Source: a virus. From it: a stretch of DNA of 39,190 nt. Each line of letters starts with the position of its first letter. Position 1 is the first letter of the stretch. Shown piece after piece: positions 6,660 through 15,730 of the stretch. The DNA lies in IMG/VR virus record IMGVR_UViG_3300042988_001037, positions 1-39,190 of that record. One strand, 5' to 3'. Made by a program: the position numbers and the translations under genes. The notes under the pieces are model-generated. The model was not told where the DNA came from. It was given only the letters and a program-made list of their open reading frames with translations, and did no database searches.

Positions 6660-6859
6660 CATATCTTTAGATAAAATTGTAAATTTAATTTTAAAAAGGA
6701 AAAGATACATGAAATTAATCATATAGCCTTTTTAAGACGTTTTTATTTTGCTAGGTATATATAAATACCTTTTGCGTATAAAAACAGCGATTTGATGGCA
6801 AATTCGAAAGAATTAGGGCATTTGTGATTATTGGATTACGTGTATTATTTCAGGACAAC
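6660..6859. other. Non-coding gap with an inverted repeat
   Basis: About 200 bp without a credible gene on either strand. It contains a perfect inverted repeat AGGTAT(6753-6758)/ATACCT(6765-6770) around an AT core, which could be an operator or small hairpin. No other element is recognised. Confidence 0.5.
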
Positions 6860-6882
6860 AAAAAAAGCCATATCTCTATGAC
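6860..6882 (-). terminator. Rho-independent terminator
   Basis: Minus-strand stem GTCATA-GAGA-TATGGC followed by TTTTTTT. It ends the transcript of the 4-TM protein and the 43-aa gene. Confidence 0.75.
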
Positions 6883-6926
6883 CTTTTTTGCTTTAACATG
6901 ATTGACAAATAATTTTATCTTATAAA

Positions 6927-7058
6927 TCAGGTACATCTTTGCCATGCTGTAGTACTTCTACTATTTTTATCTATGGTACGAATATAAATGTCTCCAATTT
7001 CATTAAATGCAAATTCTGTTATTTTATAATCATCTTCTCTTCTGTCGAATATATACAT
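6927..7058 (-). CDS. Hypothetical 43-aa protein
   Basis: MYIFDRREDDYKITEFAFNE and following residues suggest a small beta-sheet. AAGAGG lies 8-9 nt before the ATG and the gene starts 7 nt after the membrane protein's stop. Unknown function. Confidence 0.55.
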   Translation of the reverse strand: MYIFDRREDDYKITEFAFNEIGDIYIRTIDKNSRSTTAWQRCT

Positions 7059-7064
7059 AATAAT

Positions 7065-8198
7065 TTACCTCTTGTATGTTCTTGAATTTTTAGTTTCTAA
7101 TAAATTTTCTTTTACCAATCTATCTCTGTAACGTCTCCATTCTGCGTCAGTTAATCTGGTTTTAATTTGTTTCAAACTAACCATCGTTCCTGACTTAATC
7201 GGTTTGATTTCCAGAACCAATTTTTCGTATGTGTTATCGTTTCGTTTCGTTTCGGTTTTCGTCTCGTGTTTTCGTTTCGGTTTCGTCTCAACAATGACCT
7301 GTTTTGAAACGTCTTTTTCGATGGTAGCAGGCTCACATTTGAAACGAAATTCCCCAAACGAAACATCGTCCGAAACGTTGGTGTAATCAGGCAAAACTTC
7401 GATTTTTTCGTTTCGGGATTTTTCTTCATTTTTCGTCTCGGTTTGAAACGGTTTTTCGTCTCGGTTTGAAACGATTCCAAACACATTTTTATAGGGTTCT
7501 AAGCACTTATCATAAGTGGTTTTTAGCCATACTTTGAGACGATATGTAGACAAGAATTTAACCATTTCAAATATACTTAACTGTTCGGAAATCTCGTTTG
7601 CAAAATTACGATTACGATACTTTACAGCCTGTGAAGTAGAAGAGTAGGAAAGTCCAATTAAATCTAAAATGATGGAAAATGTCATAAGGTAAAAGTAATC
7701 AAATAATGTATTTGCGTTTGTGTATCGAATCAAAAAAATGTAATTTGAAACGATTGAAACGATAACAGTTGCTACCTGAACCATGACCAACTTCGAGTAT
7801 TGCTTAAAATAGTTTTTCTTCAAATACTCTGCCTGAAACGAAGTGATCCAGACTGTAACAGATGTAAAAGCCATTAAAGAAAAAATAACAATACGTGGGG
7901 CAGAAGAGAAGAGTTGGTCAAATGTGTTTGCTCCTGTCAATCCAAATACAGATAGACAAACGCTTATCACTGTTGCAATAACAGAAACAAGTGCATAGAT
8001 AAGGTTTTTTGTAGATGCACGATTTTCTTGTTTTACTTCTAGCTCCATGATTGTTTTTTCTAGCTTGATGTCAAATTGTTTTTTTTCTTCATGGTAGAGG
8101 TCACGCATTATCTTTGTTCTCTCTACCTGGTTTTTGCTGTATGTTTTTGAAATAGAATTTCTAAACTTGTAATATTTGTCCATTGTTTTGTTAATCAT
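7065..8198 (-). CDS. Four-TM membrane protein with basic cytosolic tail
   Basis: A 377-aa protein with a charged, helical N-terminus (residues 1-60), then four predicted TM segments: about 65-88 (LIYALVSVIATVISVCLSVFG), 101-120, 138-157 and 165-185. The cytosolic tail of about 190 residues is Lys/Thr/Glu-rich (KPKRKHETKTETKR) and ends in a winged-helix-like block (SLKQIKTRLTDAEWRRYRDRLV). AGGAGG lies 10 nt before the ATG. The tail-coding DNA is packed with GAAACG/GAGACG words unlike the rest of the window. It is not a known holin type. Role unknown; membrane anchoring of replication or superinfection exclusion are guesses. Confidence 0.7.
   Translation of the reverse strand: MINKTMDKYYKFRNSISKTYSKNQVERTKIMRDLYHEEKKQFDIKLEKTIMELEVKQENRASTKNLIYALVSVIATVISVCLSVFGLTGANTFDQLFSSAPRIVIFSLMAFTSVTVWITSFQAEYLKKNYFKQYSKLVMVQVATVIVSIVSNYIFLIRYTNANTLFDYFYLMTFSIILDLIGLSYSSTSQAVKYRNRNFANEISEQLSIFEMVKFLSTYRLKVWLKTTYDKCLEPYKNVFGIVSNRDEKPFQTETKNEEKSRNEKIEVLPDYTNVSDDVSFGEFRFKCEPATIEKDVSKQVIVETKPKRKHETKTETKRNDNTYEKLVLEIKPIKSGTMVSLKQIKTRLTDAEWRRYRDRLVKENLLETKNSRTYKR
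7238..7840. repeat. Cluster of GAAACG / GAGACG words
   Basis: At least a dozen GAAACG (either strand) and five GAGACG words occur here, including a period-5 run CGTTTCGTTTCGTTTCG (7238-7254) and a ~22-bp tandem unit (cgtctcggtttgaaacg, twice, 7434-7473). It lies inside the membrane protein gene. Confidence 0.7.
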
Positions 8199-8225
8199 TT
8201 TTTGTTATCCTCCTTATTTTTGAAA

Positions 8226-8253
8226 TAAAAAAAGCCTGTAAACTACAGGCTTT
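8226..8253 (-). terminator. Rho-independent terminator overlapping a stop codon
   Basis: Perfect 10-bp stem AAAGCCTGTA/TACAGGCTTT followed by more T residues on the minus strand. The TAG of the 32-aa gene lies inside the stem-loop. Confidence 0.85.
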
Positions 8254-8341
8254 CTGATTCTTCCTGACATTCTCCGTTGTGAATGTCGAGAGTAGTACCG
8301 TTTTCCTCGTAATCTTTTAATATTTCTTCAATCGTTTTCAT
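8243..8341 (-). CDS. Hypothetical 32-aa peptide
   Basis: MKTIEEILKDYEENGTTLDI, acidic, helical. GGAGC precedes the ATG and the start overlaps the upstream stop (ATGA). Unknown. Confidence 0.5.
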   Translation of the reverse strand: MKTIEEILKDYEENGTTLDIHNGECQEESESL

Positions 8342-8481
8342 TTGTTTAGCTCCTTTCGTAGCAAATATTCAGCATTTGCTTTAATTTTAAATATATCTTT
8401 TGCATTTTCTTTTAACTTTTGTAACTCTTCAATATCCTTTTGGCATTGCTCAATAATATCTCTGCATAATTTAATATCCAT
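8338..8481 (-). CDS. Hypothetical 47-aa coiled-coil peptide
   Basis: MDIKLCRDIIEQCQKDIEEL and following residues form one or two amphipathic helices. I take the ATG at 8481 because AAAGGAG lies 7 nt upstream and a promoter -10 is 32 nt away. First gene of a two-gene leader transcript with its own terminator. Unknown. Confidence 0.6.
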   Translation of the reverse strand: MDIKLCRDIIEQCQKDIEELQKLKENAKDIFKIKANAEYLLRKELNK

Positions 8482-8512
8482 TTTATTATCTCCTTTGCTT
8501 TTTGATAATTTT

Positions 8513-8541
8513 ATTATAACATATGTAAACATATGTTGCAA
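8513..8541 (-). promoter_or_regulatory. Early promoter with doubled ACATATGT operator
   Basis: TTGCAA (8541-8536), 17-nt spacer, TATAAT (8518-8513) on the minus strand. The spacer CATATGTTTACATATGT carries two ATATGT-type units, one abutting the -10 box as in the 2.7, 37.8 and 38.6 kb promoters. Confidence 0.8.
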
Positions 8542-8567
8542 TAACAATTGTAAAATTATGCAAAATA

Positions 8568-8600
8568 CAAAAAAAGCCACTAATTAAAGTGACTTTTTTG
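8568..8600 (-). terminator. Terminator at the end of the late operon
   Basis: Minus-strand stem AGTCACT/AGTGGCT followed by a run of T residues. It follows the holin gene and closes the long structural operon. The A run on the other side could also make it act on the plus strand. Confidence 0.8.
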
Positions 8601-8612
8601 TTTAAAACATAT

Positions 8613-8867
8613 TTATTTTGGGTATTCATAGGTCATTGCATCATCGCTGTCAGATATTCCTTTTGTCGTACCGTCAACGATAATACCAAGTAATCCAAGA
8701 ATATTTATGATTTGTACAACAATGTTTAGTATCTCATTTTCGGATATTTTTGGGAAAAATCCAAACGCTGCAAGTATTTGATAAATAACAGATATCAAAT
8801 ATGGAATAAACATGAGTAAAAATGTTTTGTTTCTTAATCTTACTTTCCAATTAATCATATTAATCAT
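8613..8867 (-). CDS. Holin, phi-LC3 family
   Basis: An 84-aa protein, MINMINWKVRLRNKTFLLMF, with two TM helices (about 16-37 and 47-63) and the end motif GIIVDGTTKGISDSDDAMTY, the signature of phi-LC3-type holins (usual VDPTTKGLSDS). It forms the membrane lesion that times lysis. It is the last gene of the late operon; an endolysin gene is not found beside it. Confidence 0.92.
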   Translation of the reverse strand: MINMINWKVRLRNKTFLLMFIPYLISVIYQILAAFGFFPKISENEILNIVVQIINILGLLGIIVDGTTKGISDSDDAMTYEYPK

Positions 8868-8871
8868 CCTT

Positions 8872-11355
8872 TCATCCTAAGAATAATACACAGTGTAAAT
8901 CTATGTAGGCGGATGTGCTAAAAGTACCACTGTATGTCTGCCACTTCACATAACCGTCAGTTTCAATTGTTATTTTACCGTCAAAATTAGAGCCAGAAAC
9001 ACCTTTGTATGCCCTGTTTTTGTCTGGTCTATAATCTGTTCCCAATCTAAAAATAGTAGCTGGCAAAGAAGAAACATTTGTTACTTGTCCAGTTATTTCT
9101 AACCATGGACCTTTTCGTCTGTAAAATATACCATCAGAAAATGCTGTGTAAGCACTTCCAGTGATAATAGTAGGAGATTTCCATCCACTGTCATAAATGC
9201 TGTCGTATGTTGAAACACCACGTATGCTTACATCATCTGTAAGTTGGATAAAACCTCTTTCCACATAGGTATATTCACTTGGAGAATCTGACCTTGTTAG
9301 TGCTAATGTGCCAGAATCAATATACATTTGTGCTCCGTCAAAATCGCCTAAATCATCAACATGTTTGATGTTAATAACACCATTTGATCCAATTGATAAA
9401 TAGGACTCCCAAGCATTTGCACCACCTGAAACAAAACCGTTACGGTCCAGGTAAATCCCATCGTTAAAACCATCATCAAAGCTATTTTTTCCGTTGTATA
9501 TGCTTCCAGTGAAAAATAAATCACGAGTAAAAAGCGAATCAGTGTCAATAAGACCACCGTTTATGATTGTAGAGTTTTTTTCATAAGATATATCAAATGG
9601 TGACGGTTGCCACTGTGCCAAAGCAGGACCTTTTGTTATCTGCAACAACATAACATCGCAAATAGCACCCGTACCACCATAGGAGTTTGTATATATTTTC
9701 AATGTATGATTGGTTAAAACAGGACATGTAAAAGTAGTACTTATGGTTATTGTGTCTTTTTCCAAAATCAAATCATCACTTACAAAATCAACCGTTGTAC
9801 CAGTAGAAGAATAAAGGCTTATTCCTGCTTTTCTTGTCGTTAAAAGACCCAATGGCATCTCTATCATTTTCATTGAAAAAGTTATTGTATATTCTTCTCC
9901 TGGGTCAAACATGGCTAAAACATTGGCATTGCTGATTAAATTAGAGCCATAACCTACAATCTGAAATTTTTGTGAAGAACCACCATCTAAAACACCTAAA
10001 AGCTGACTAGATACAATCATATTACGACCAGCAAAATCTACTTCGCTGATTACGTTTTCTAGTGCATCATCACTAATTCCTGTGAATTCAACCAAGCCAT
10101 TCAGGTTTATGTAGTCTGATACTAATTCAGCCATTCTGTCTGTTATGGTAAAGTCTGTTTCGTCAGTTCCAGACGATACAATCCACGATATCTGACCTGC
10201 AGTTTGCGAAATGATACTATTTCCATCTTCGTCGAAAACCTGTGAAAAAAGACCGTCTATGTCGTTTCTGAATACATGTGATTTGTTTTGTAATACTTGC
10301 ATTTGATTTTCTGCAGACATGGTTACATTTGACCTGTCTTGACCACCAAATGAAGATATACGCATGTTAAACAATTGGACTCCTGAAAGCTCTTTTTTTA
10401 ACAAATATGTTGTAACAGATTGCCCTGTATACGTGACCAAAGTAATCTTAGAACCAAGTACAATATTAGGTTCGCTATATCTCTGACTAATAGAAGATGG
10501 TCGATATACATATGAAATGTTACTTAATTTCATGTACAGATTAGAAACAACAGTGTTTAATGCTGTAGCATCTAATCCAAATGTCAGCCAATTTCCTATA
10601 ACATTGTAGACATTTGTACCAGATCCTGATGATGTGCCTATGTCATTTTCTTCTGACCTGACAATCACCTTTGAAATGGCAGCCGTTTCATAGTTTTCAA
10701 AAACAGAATCAGAAGAGAAGTAGTTATCAGAAATGGCATAAGTAGTTACATTATCCAAAGATACATATTTAAATGTTTCTGCATTTACCAAGCAAGTACC
10801 AAAAACCCCATTTATTTCACAAATCTTGCTTATAATTTCTCTGGCAATTAATATTTCTGGTACAACTGTTTCAGAAACAATCATATTATCGTTTATAAGT
10901 GTTTGAGATAATTGAGCAATTCCAATATAAGCAAACAAGCTATTTCGAAATGTTCTTAATGTCATAGGAAAAGTAAGACTTAAGTACCAAGCTGAAACAT
11001 CTATGTTGCCTTTTGTGTAAATTGGATCATATGCAATCAAGTGTCGTTCTGTTTTATTTGCAATAGAAGAGCAACTATCTACATATCCAGTAAACAAATC
11101 TACTGTGTGTAGGCTTGCTACAATCATAAATACATATATTTTTAATCCTGTAAAGTCAATCGATGTTTCTATGTCGCATTCAAAAATAGAAGAATTTATC
11201 TGGGAAAAATCTAAATCTCCATCGCATAATATTTCTTCGATTCTTGCTGTACCTGAAATAATTCCACTGGAAATATCAGAATACTCACCATTTGGAAAAC
11301 GAATAAACATCTGTCTATCGGCTATGCCACTTAATAACTTGTCTCTTAATGCCAC
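8872..11355 (-). CDS. Tail tip / receptor-binding fibre protein
   Basis: An 827-aa virion protein. It starts at a GTG (MALRDKLLSGIADRQ) preceded by ATGAGGTGATTTT. The N-terminal ~330 residues resemble a tail hub or tail-associated protein (SSGIISGTARIEEILCDGD; SISQRYSEPNIVLGSKITLVTYTGQS). A helical linker at about 345-460 is followed by a jelly-roll-like stretch, and from ~620 by fibre repeats and a C-terminal globular domain (YRRKGPWLEITGQVTNVSSLPATIF) typical of receptor-binding tips. It lies between the distal tail gene and the holin, where host-recognition proteins sit. The receptor is unknown. Confidence 0.75.
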   Translation of the reverse strand: MALRDKLLSGIADRQMFIRFPNGEYSDISSGIISGTARIEEILCDGDLDFSQINSSIFECDIETSIDFTGLKIYVFMIVASLHTVDLFTGYVDSCSSIANKTERHLIAYDPIYTKGNIDVSAWYLSLTFPMTLRTFRNSLFAYIGIAQLSQTLINDNMIVSETVVPEILIAREIISKICEINGVFGTCLVNAETFKYVSLDNVTTYAISDNYFSSDSVFENYETAAISKVIVRSEENDIGTSSGSGTNVYNVIGNWLTFGLDATALNTVVSNLYMKLSNISYVYRPSSISQRYSEPNIVLGSKITLVTYTGQSVTTYLLKKELSGVQLFNMRISSFGGQDRSNVTMSAENQMQVLQNKSHVFRNDIDGLFSQVFDEDGNSIISQTAGQISWIVSSGTDETDFTITDRMAELVSDYINLNGLVEFTGISDDALENVISEVDFAGRNMIVSSQLLGVLDGGSSQKFQIVGYGSNLISNANVLAMFDPGEEYTITFSMKMIEMPLGLLTTRKAGISLYSSTGTTVDFVSDDLILEKDTITISTTFTCPVLTNHTLKIYTNSYGGTGAICDVMLLQITKGPALAQWQPSPFDISYEKNSTIINGGLIDTDSLFTRDLFFTGSIYNGKNSFDDGFNDGIYLDRNGFVSGGANAWESYLSIGSNGVINIKHVDDLGDFDGAQMYIDSGTLALTRSDSPSEYTYVERGFIQLTDDVSIRGVSTYDSIYDSGWKSPTIITGSAYTAFSDGIFYRRKGPWLEITGQVTNVSSLPATIFRLGTDYRPDKNRAYKGVSGSNFDGKITIETDGYVKWQTYSGTFSTSAYIDLHCVLFLG

Positions 11356-11370
11356 AAAATCACCTCATTT

Positions 11371-11790
11371 CTAATATTCTATGATTGCAAACCGAATAGA
11401 TTTATAAAACAATTTATTGTTTACATCGTCAATGTGAGAGTACTGAAAGTCAATATCACTCATATAGACATAACCAGTATCATAAGACAACGTTTCACTA
11501 TTCCAATAAGTGACAGAATATTTACGTTGAGTAGCATTTACCAAACCATCACTCATTATCGTATAAATGGCTTGCAAGTCTGCAACCTCTAAATTATCAA
11601 CCGTGTTAAAAACAGCTTTTGTCTTAAAAAAAGGTGATGTTGTTCTGATTAATTCCTGTGTATACTCATCACGTTTTGCCTCTAATTCGATTCTTTGATT
11701 TGGTGTTTCCGTATATCCTTCAAGTGAAATATAACGATTTGGTAATATTTCATCACCAAATTTTAGTAAATAACCTGCGAAATTACTCAT
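11371..11790 (-). CDS. Distal tail-like protein, DUF6711 type
   Basis: A 139-aa mostly beta protein (FAGYLLKFGDEILPNRYISLEGY; QELIRTTSPFFKTKAVFNT; YSVTYWNSETLSYDTGYVYMSDIDFQY). It matches what I recall as DUF6711, the small gene between tape measure and tail tip in Gp15-type phages, where a distal tail protein is expected. Role inferred mainly from position. Confidence 0.65.
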   Translation of the reverse strand: MSNFAGYLLKFGDEILPNRYISLEGYTETPNQRIELEAKRDEYTQELIRTTSPFFKTKAVFNTVDNLEVADLQAIYTIMSDGLVNATQRKYSVTYWNSETLSYDTGYVYMSDIDFQYSHIDDVNNKLFYKSIRFAIIEY

Positions 11791-11804
11791 ATTTTACCAC
11801 CTTT

Positions 11805-14660
11805 CTATATTGGATTTCTTCCAGTCTGATTTTTGTATTTTTTACCATAGTTAAATACACTTTCACTGACAATTTTACCATCCAAAACCATGTAATTATG
11901 AATAACTCCATTTCCATTATTACCACCACTTTCCATCATAGCCTCTTTAAATGCCTGTTTCATCATTGAAATAGGGCTTACAACCTCTGGTTCTCTTGAA
12001 TCACCAAGTATTGCTTGAAACTCACCATAATTTGCAGGTATCGCCATTCCTGTAGCTAACTTTGGTATTTTAGGCAATTTTGCAATAGTAACGCTTCCTG
12101 ATGGCACAATAGTCTTGCCTGCTACTTTAATTGCATCCCATGTAAATTTTAAAGACTTATTTACTGCCTCAATCATGCTATTAAATAATGCTATTACTGC
12201 GTTGATTGCACCTTTAAACGGTTTTGTTAGAGCGTTTTTTAATTTATCAACGGTTAGATTTTCTTTAATTCCATCGATAATATTTTTGCCTACTGTTTTA
12301 AATGATGACCTAGCATTTAAAAAAACATTTTTAATAGATGTCCAAACGCTGTGAATCCTGTCTTTTAGATTATCCCACTTGAAATAATCCTTGATACCAT
12401 TTATCATTAATTTTGCAAAATTATAAAAAATTGGGTGCGACCTAGCGAATACATTTTTCAACGACGTAAAAACCGATTCTATTCTTGCTTTTAAATTTTC
12501 CCATTTAAAAAAGTCTTTGATTCCGTTTATAAACGATTTACCAAAATCTGAAAATATGCCAGATATTCCATTTCTGATTTTAAATAGTGTAATAATCGCA
12601 TTTGTAAGTGGTTTATATAATATTTTTTTTATAAACTCAATTCCATCACCTATTTTTTTCAATCCATATTCAAGTCCGTTTAAAACAGCTTCAGAAACTG
12701 CATCAGAAAAACCTTTTTGAAAATCATAAAGTGCTTTTCCTGCTCCAATAATCAATAACAATCCATCAACTATAAGACCAAGCCAATCAATGCCTAAAAC
12801 AATATCAACAAGACCTTTGCTTACTTGACCAAAATCAAAAGAAAACAAAAACGATGTAACTGCATCTAAAACACCTTTAACACCATCGGATAAGGTTTTA
12901 CCAACGTCTTTAAAATCGATTCCAGTAAATATAGAGTTCAAACCATCAGCAATACCAGTTCCTAAATCTGACCAATTAAAAGTAGATATAAATGTTCCTA
13001 TGCTAGTAAATATTGTATTTATAGCACTTGAAAGACCAGAACCTACCTCAATCCAATCCACAGATATAAAACCGTTTGCAATCTCTGCAATGCCTTTTCC
13101 AAGCTCTATACCTGTATCATTTATCAGTTGCCAGTCAATGCCAGTAAAAAACCCGTTTATTGTGTCTGCTATGGATGTTCCACCAGCTAAAAAGTCAAAA
13201 GAGTCTGCAAATGCCTTGATTCCAGTAACAGCAGTGTTTAATCCCTGTGCCATTGTCGTTCCAAGCAATTCCCAATCAGTAGCAAGTATAATTCCATTAA
13301 GAAGAGTAGCAATAGAACGTCCTGCCTTTTCTGCCCCTGATTTTGCTTGCTCCCAATCGATTGAATTCATAGCCTCATTTACTTTTGTTCCGATTGCAAT
13401 ACCAATGTCTGTAAAATCTCCAGATTCAAAAGCTTTTCGCAACTCTTCAATAAACGTCGTAACATTGTCACTTAAAGATATTTCGTTAAAAGTAGGCTCA
13501 ATTGGTACGGATAAATCGGTAGCACCTGCAAGATCTGGTGTGTTTTCTGCAACGTCTTTTTGTGCCATGTTTAATTCATCAAATGACTGTAAATTATCGC
13601 TTATTGATTTATTTGCTTTCTTTGCACTTTTACCAAGCTTATCATAGGCAGTAGCTTGATTGTATAAGCTTTCAGCCGATTTTTGAGAGCTTTTTACTGA
13701 CTTTCCGAATAACTGTGAGGTAAACTGTGCAAGGTAACCAGTCAGCAAAACAAGAGAAGACAACATTGCATTTATTGCTGGTATAATCGCTTGATAAATA
13801 GGCATAAAAGCAGTCAAAAGGTTTCCTTTTATTTGTGCGAGAGATGCAGAAAACTGACTATTTGTTTTGACTAATACATTTATTGCTTCATTTATTTTTG
13901 TTACTGCTGAAAAAAGTGCTGCATATAAAAGAATTGTTCCGATTGATCTCCCAAGATTTTTAAAAGATTTACCAAGCTTTTGAACAGCACCATCATTATT
14001 TTTAATGCTTTTCGAAAAATTAGAAAATCCTTTTGTACCTTTTAAAAATGCTTGATTCATTTTTTTGATAACAGAAATAGAAGATTGCATACCAGAAATA
14101 AGCTTGTTTCTTTGTTTTCCATTATCGCTTGTTTCATCTGTATTATCTTTCAAAATTTCTGTGTTTTTTTTCATACCTGAATCCACAACAGTAGGTTCTT
14201 TTTTAGCACTTTCTAACTCTTGTACTTTTGGTGCTGGTGGGGTCTTTAGGTTTTGTATTTTTCTTTCTGCATCGTCAATTAATTCTAAATATTGATACCA
14301 AAGTTGGTTATTTTGAAGCATTCTTCTTAAACTTGCATCATCAATACTAGGGTCTAGATTTGCATAAGCTTCCTCTATTTTTGCAATTTCGTTTTCCCAT
14401 TTTGCGATATCAAGCTGAAGCTTTGTAACGTCTGCCGAAATATCTTTTGTTGCTTGCTTTGTGCTTTTTGTTGCTTTTTTTGTTTCATTTTGCATTTTCG
14501 TGGTATCAAAATCATTAAATGCTGTAGATATTTCTTTTGACATTTTCGACAATTCATTTTGCAATTGTTTCATCGCATTTATCAATTCTTTACTGTCTGT
14601 AACAGCGTTATCTGTATCTATTTCTGTATTGATTCGAATTATTCCATCATATTCAGCCAC
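11805..14660 (-). CDS. Tape measure protein
   Basis: A 951-aa protein that sets tail length and passes through the tail lumen on DNA ejection. The start is GTG at 14660 with GAGGTG 6 nt upstream (the same leader as the 827-aa gene). Residues 1-230 are coiled coil. Hydrophobic helices follow (SIGTILLYAALFSAVTKI and AFMPIYQAIIPAINAMLSSLVLLTGYL, about 235-310). Residues 400-610 are degenerate ~35-aa repeats of the type DW..LG..I..GLN.IFTGID. The C-terminal part has ISGIFSDFGKSFINGIKDFFKW repeated with variations. No lysozyme or peptidase domain is visible. Confidence 0.93.
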   Translation of the reverse strand: MAEYDGIIRINTEIDTDNAVTDSKELINAMKQLQNELSKMSKEISTAFNDFDTTKMQNETKKATKSTKQATKDISADVTKLQLDIAKWENEIAKIEEAYANLDPSIDDASLRRMLQNNQLWYQYLELIDDAERKIQNLKTPPAPKVQELESAKKEPTVVDSGMKKNTEILKDNTDETSDNGKQRNKLISGMQSSISVIKKMNQAFLKGTKGFSNFSKSIKNNDGAVQKLGKSFKNLGRSIGTILLYAALFSAVTKINEAINVLVKTNSQFSASLAQIKGNLLTAFMPIYQAIIPAINAMLSSLVLLTGYLAQFTSQLFGKSVKSSQKSAESLYNQATAYDKLGKSAKKANKSISDNLQSFDELNMAQKDVAENTPDLAGATDLSVPIEPTFNEISLSDNVTTFIEELRKAFESGDFTDIGIAIGTKVNEAMNSIDWEQAKSGAEKAGRSIATLLNGIILATDWELLGTTMAQGLNTAVTGIKAFADSFDFLAGGTSIADTINGFFTGIDWQLINDTGIELGKGIAEIANGFISVDWIEVGSGLSSAINTIFTSIGTFISTFNWSDLGTGIADGLNSIFTGIDFKDVGKTLSDGVKGVLDAVTSFLFSFDFGQVSKGLVDIVLGIDWLGLIVDGLLLIIGAGKALYDFQKGFSDAVSEAVLNGLEYGLKKIGDGIEFIKKILYKPLTNAIITLFKIRNGISGIFSDFGKSFINGIKDFFKWENLKARIESVFTSLKNVFARSHPIFYNFAKLMINGIKDYFKWDNLKDRIHSVWTSIKNVFLNARSSFKTVGKNIIDGIKENLTVDKLKNALTKPFKGAINAVIALFNSMIEAVNKSLKFTWDAIKVAGKTIVPSGSVTIAKLPKIPKLATGMAIPANYGEFQAILGDSREPEVVSPISMMKQAFKEAMMESGGNNGNGVIHNYMVLDGKIVSESVFNYGKKYKNQTGRNPI

Positions 14661-14664
14661 AAAA

Positions 14665-15243
14665 TCACCTCATTCCTATGATTTTTTTGATTCGTTCTTT
14701 TTCTTCATCGATTTCGTTTTGAATTTCTTCTTTTAATTTTTTTGGTTGCAAATCTATCATTTTTCTGTTATCTTTATAAAATTCTTCTTCGTGTTTATCT
14801 AATTTTTTGTTTTTTGATTTTTTTGACCGTATATGTATAACTTGTGATAGAAGACCCTCGCCGATACAATTGAAATACCCTATAAATGTCCACCAATGAA
14901 CATAATCAAGGCTTCTTATTTCTTGCTTTGCAACATTATTTATTGCAGAAAATATTAAGTGTTCATCCTGTTCCCAATTTAGCAAAGGACTTTGTATTTT
15001 CCCATCATCTGTTGTTCCAAAATTAATAAATGCATCAATTTCATTCATGATTTTTTCTTGATTTAAAGTATAAAGCAAGGAAATGTCTTCAATCATAATC
15101 ACAACACAAACTTGCCATTTTTCTGAATCGGATAATTCAGGGTCATTAAATGCTTCAAACACACGTAGTATATCACGATAATCTGTTCTTATTTTTACTT
15201 CTGTACCATCAATATAAATACTTTTTGGCAATCTTCCAAGCAT
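14665..15243 (-). CDS. Gp15 family tail assembly chaperone
   Basis: A 192-aa protein matching bacteriophage Gp15 in length and pattern: LPKSIYIDGTEVKIRTDYRDIL, MIEDISLL, SPLLNWEQDEHLIFSAINNVA, DYVHWWTFIGYFNCIGEGLLSQVIHIRSKKSK, and a charged helical C-terminus. It is the second tail chaperone upstream of the tape measure, equivalent to the lambda GT position. A strong hairpin at 15258-15296 separates it from chaperone 1. Confidence 0.85.
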   Translation of the reverse strand: MLGRLPKSIYIDGTEVKIRTDYRDILRVFEAFNDPELSDSEKWQVCVVIMIEDISLLYTLNQEKIMNEIDAFINFGTTDDGKIQSPLLNWEQDEHLIFSAINNVAKQEIRSLDYVHWWTFIGYFNCIGEGLLSQVIHIRSKKSKNKKLDKHEEEFYKDNRKMIDLQPKKLKEEIQNEIDEEKERIKKIIGMR

Positions 15244-15257
15244 GACATCACCTCATT

Positions 15258-15296
15258 ACAAAAATAGTGGGATAGTGCGTTAACACTTCCCACTAT
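15258..15296 (-). terminator. Intra-operon hairpin (attenuator) between tail chaperones
   Basis: Minus-strand stem ATAGTGGG/CCCACTAT (8 bp) with an inner AGTG/CACT stem, followed by TTTTTG. It has the form of a terminator but lies between two chaperone genes, so it probably reduces rather than ends transcription of the downstream genes. Confidence 0.7.
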
Positions 15297-15300
15297 ACAT

Positions 15301-15729
15301 TTATTTTTCATAATCTTTTGTGTACTTTGATACTCTATTTTCAGAGGCTTTTAATTCTTTTTTAATTTCTGTTTGAATGATTGGAGTTATTCCATGGATA
15401 AATTGCATAATCCAGTAAGAACCGTCATGAGATGAAAAGCTTGAGTTATTGCCAAACAAAATACTTGATACATCATAGTCAAAAATAATGTTTAATTCTG
15501 CCTTTACAAACTCGTCACATTCTTTATAAATCTTAATGTTTTCATCTATACTTAAACAATCTATATGCTGAATCGAATTTACTTTTTCTTCGATTCTTGT
15601 GAATCCTGATTTTAATCTATCTAAAAGATTAAGGTCCTTTGGGTTAAACGAAACAATACCCATTGATTCCCCTTTTTCGTCTTGTAGTGGAATATCTACA
15701 TATCCCTTTTTTATTACTAATGGTTTCAT
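15301..15729 (-). CDS. Tail assembly chaperone 1 (DUF6673-like)
   Basis: A 142-aa protein, MKPLVIKKGYVDIPLQDEKG, with IVSFNPKDLNLLDRLKSGFTRIEEKV, typical of the first tail chaperone between tail tube and Gp15 (DUF6673, from memory). A helical middle and the segment YWIMQFIHGITPIIQTEIKK end it. Its ribosome binding site GCAGAAAGG can pair with an upstream CCTTTCTGC in the leader. Confidence 0.7.
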   Translation of the reverse strand: MKPLVIKKGYVDIPLQDEKGESMGIVSFNPKDLNLLDRLKSGFTRIEEKVNSIQHIDCLSIDENIKIYKECDEFVKAELNIIFDYDVSSILFGNNSSFSSHDGSYWIMQFIHGITPIIQTEIKKELKASENRVSKYTKDYEK

Positions 15730-15730
15730 T

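Noticed and set aside
7172-7486. Overlapping 104-codon frame inside the 4-TM protein gene
   Set aside because: A by-product of the GAAACG-rich repeats; no ribosome binding site and no protein family resemblance.
13000-13647. Long plus-strand open frame opposite the tape measure gene
   Set aside because: No ribosome binding site or recognisable motif; it mirrors the codon periodicity of the minus-strand gene. The same holds for other plus-strand frames opposite structural genes, such as 34585-35076.
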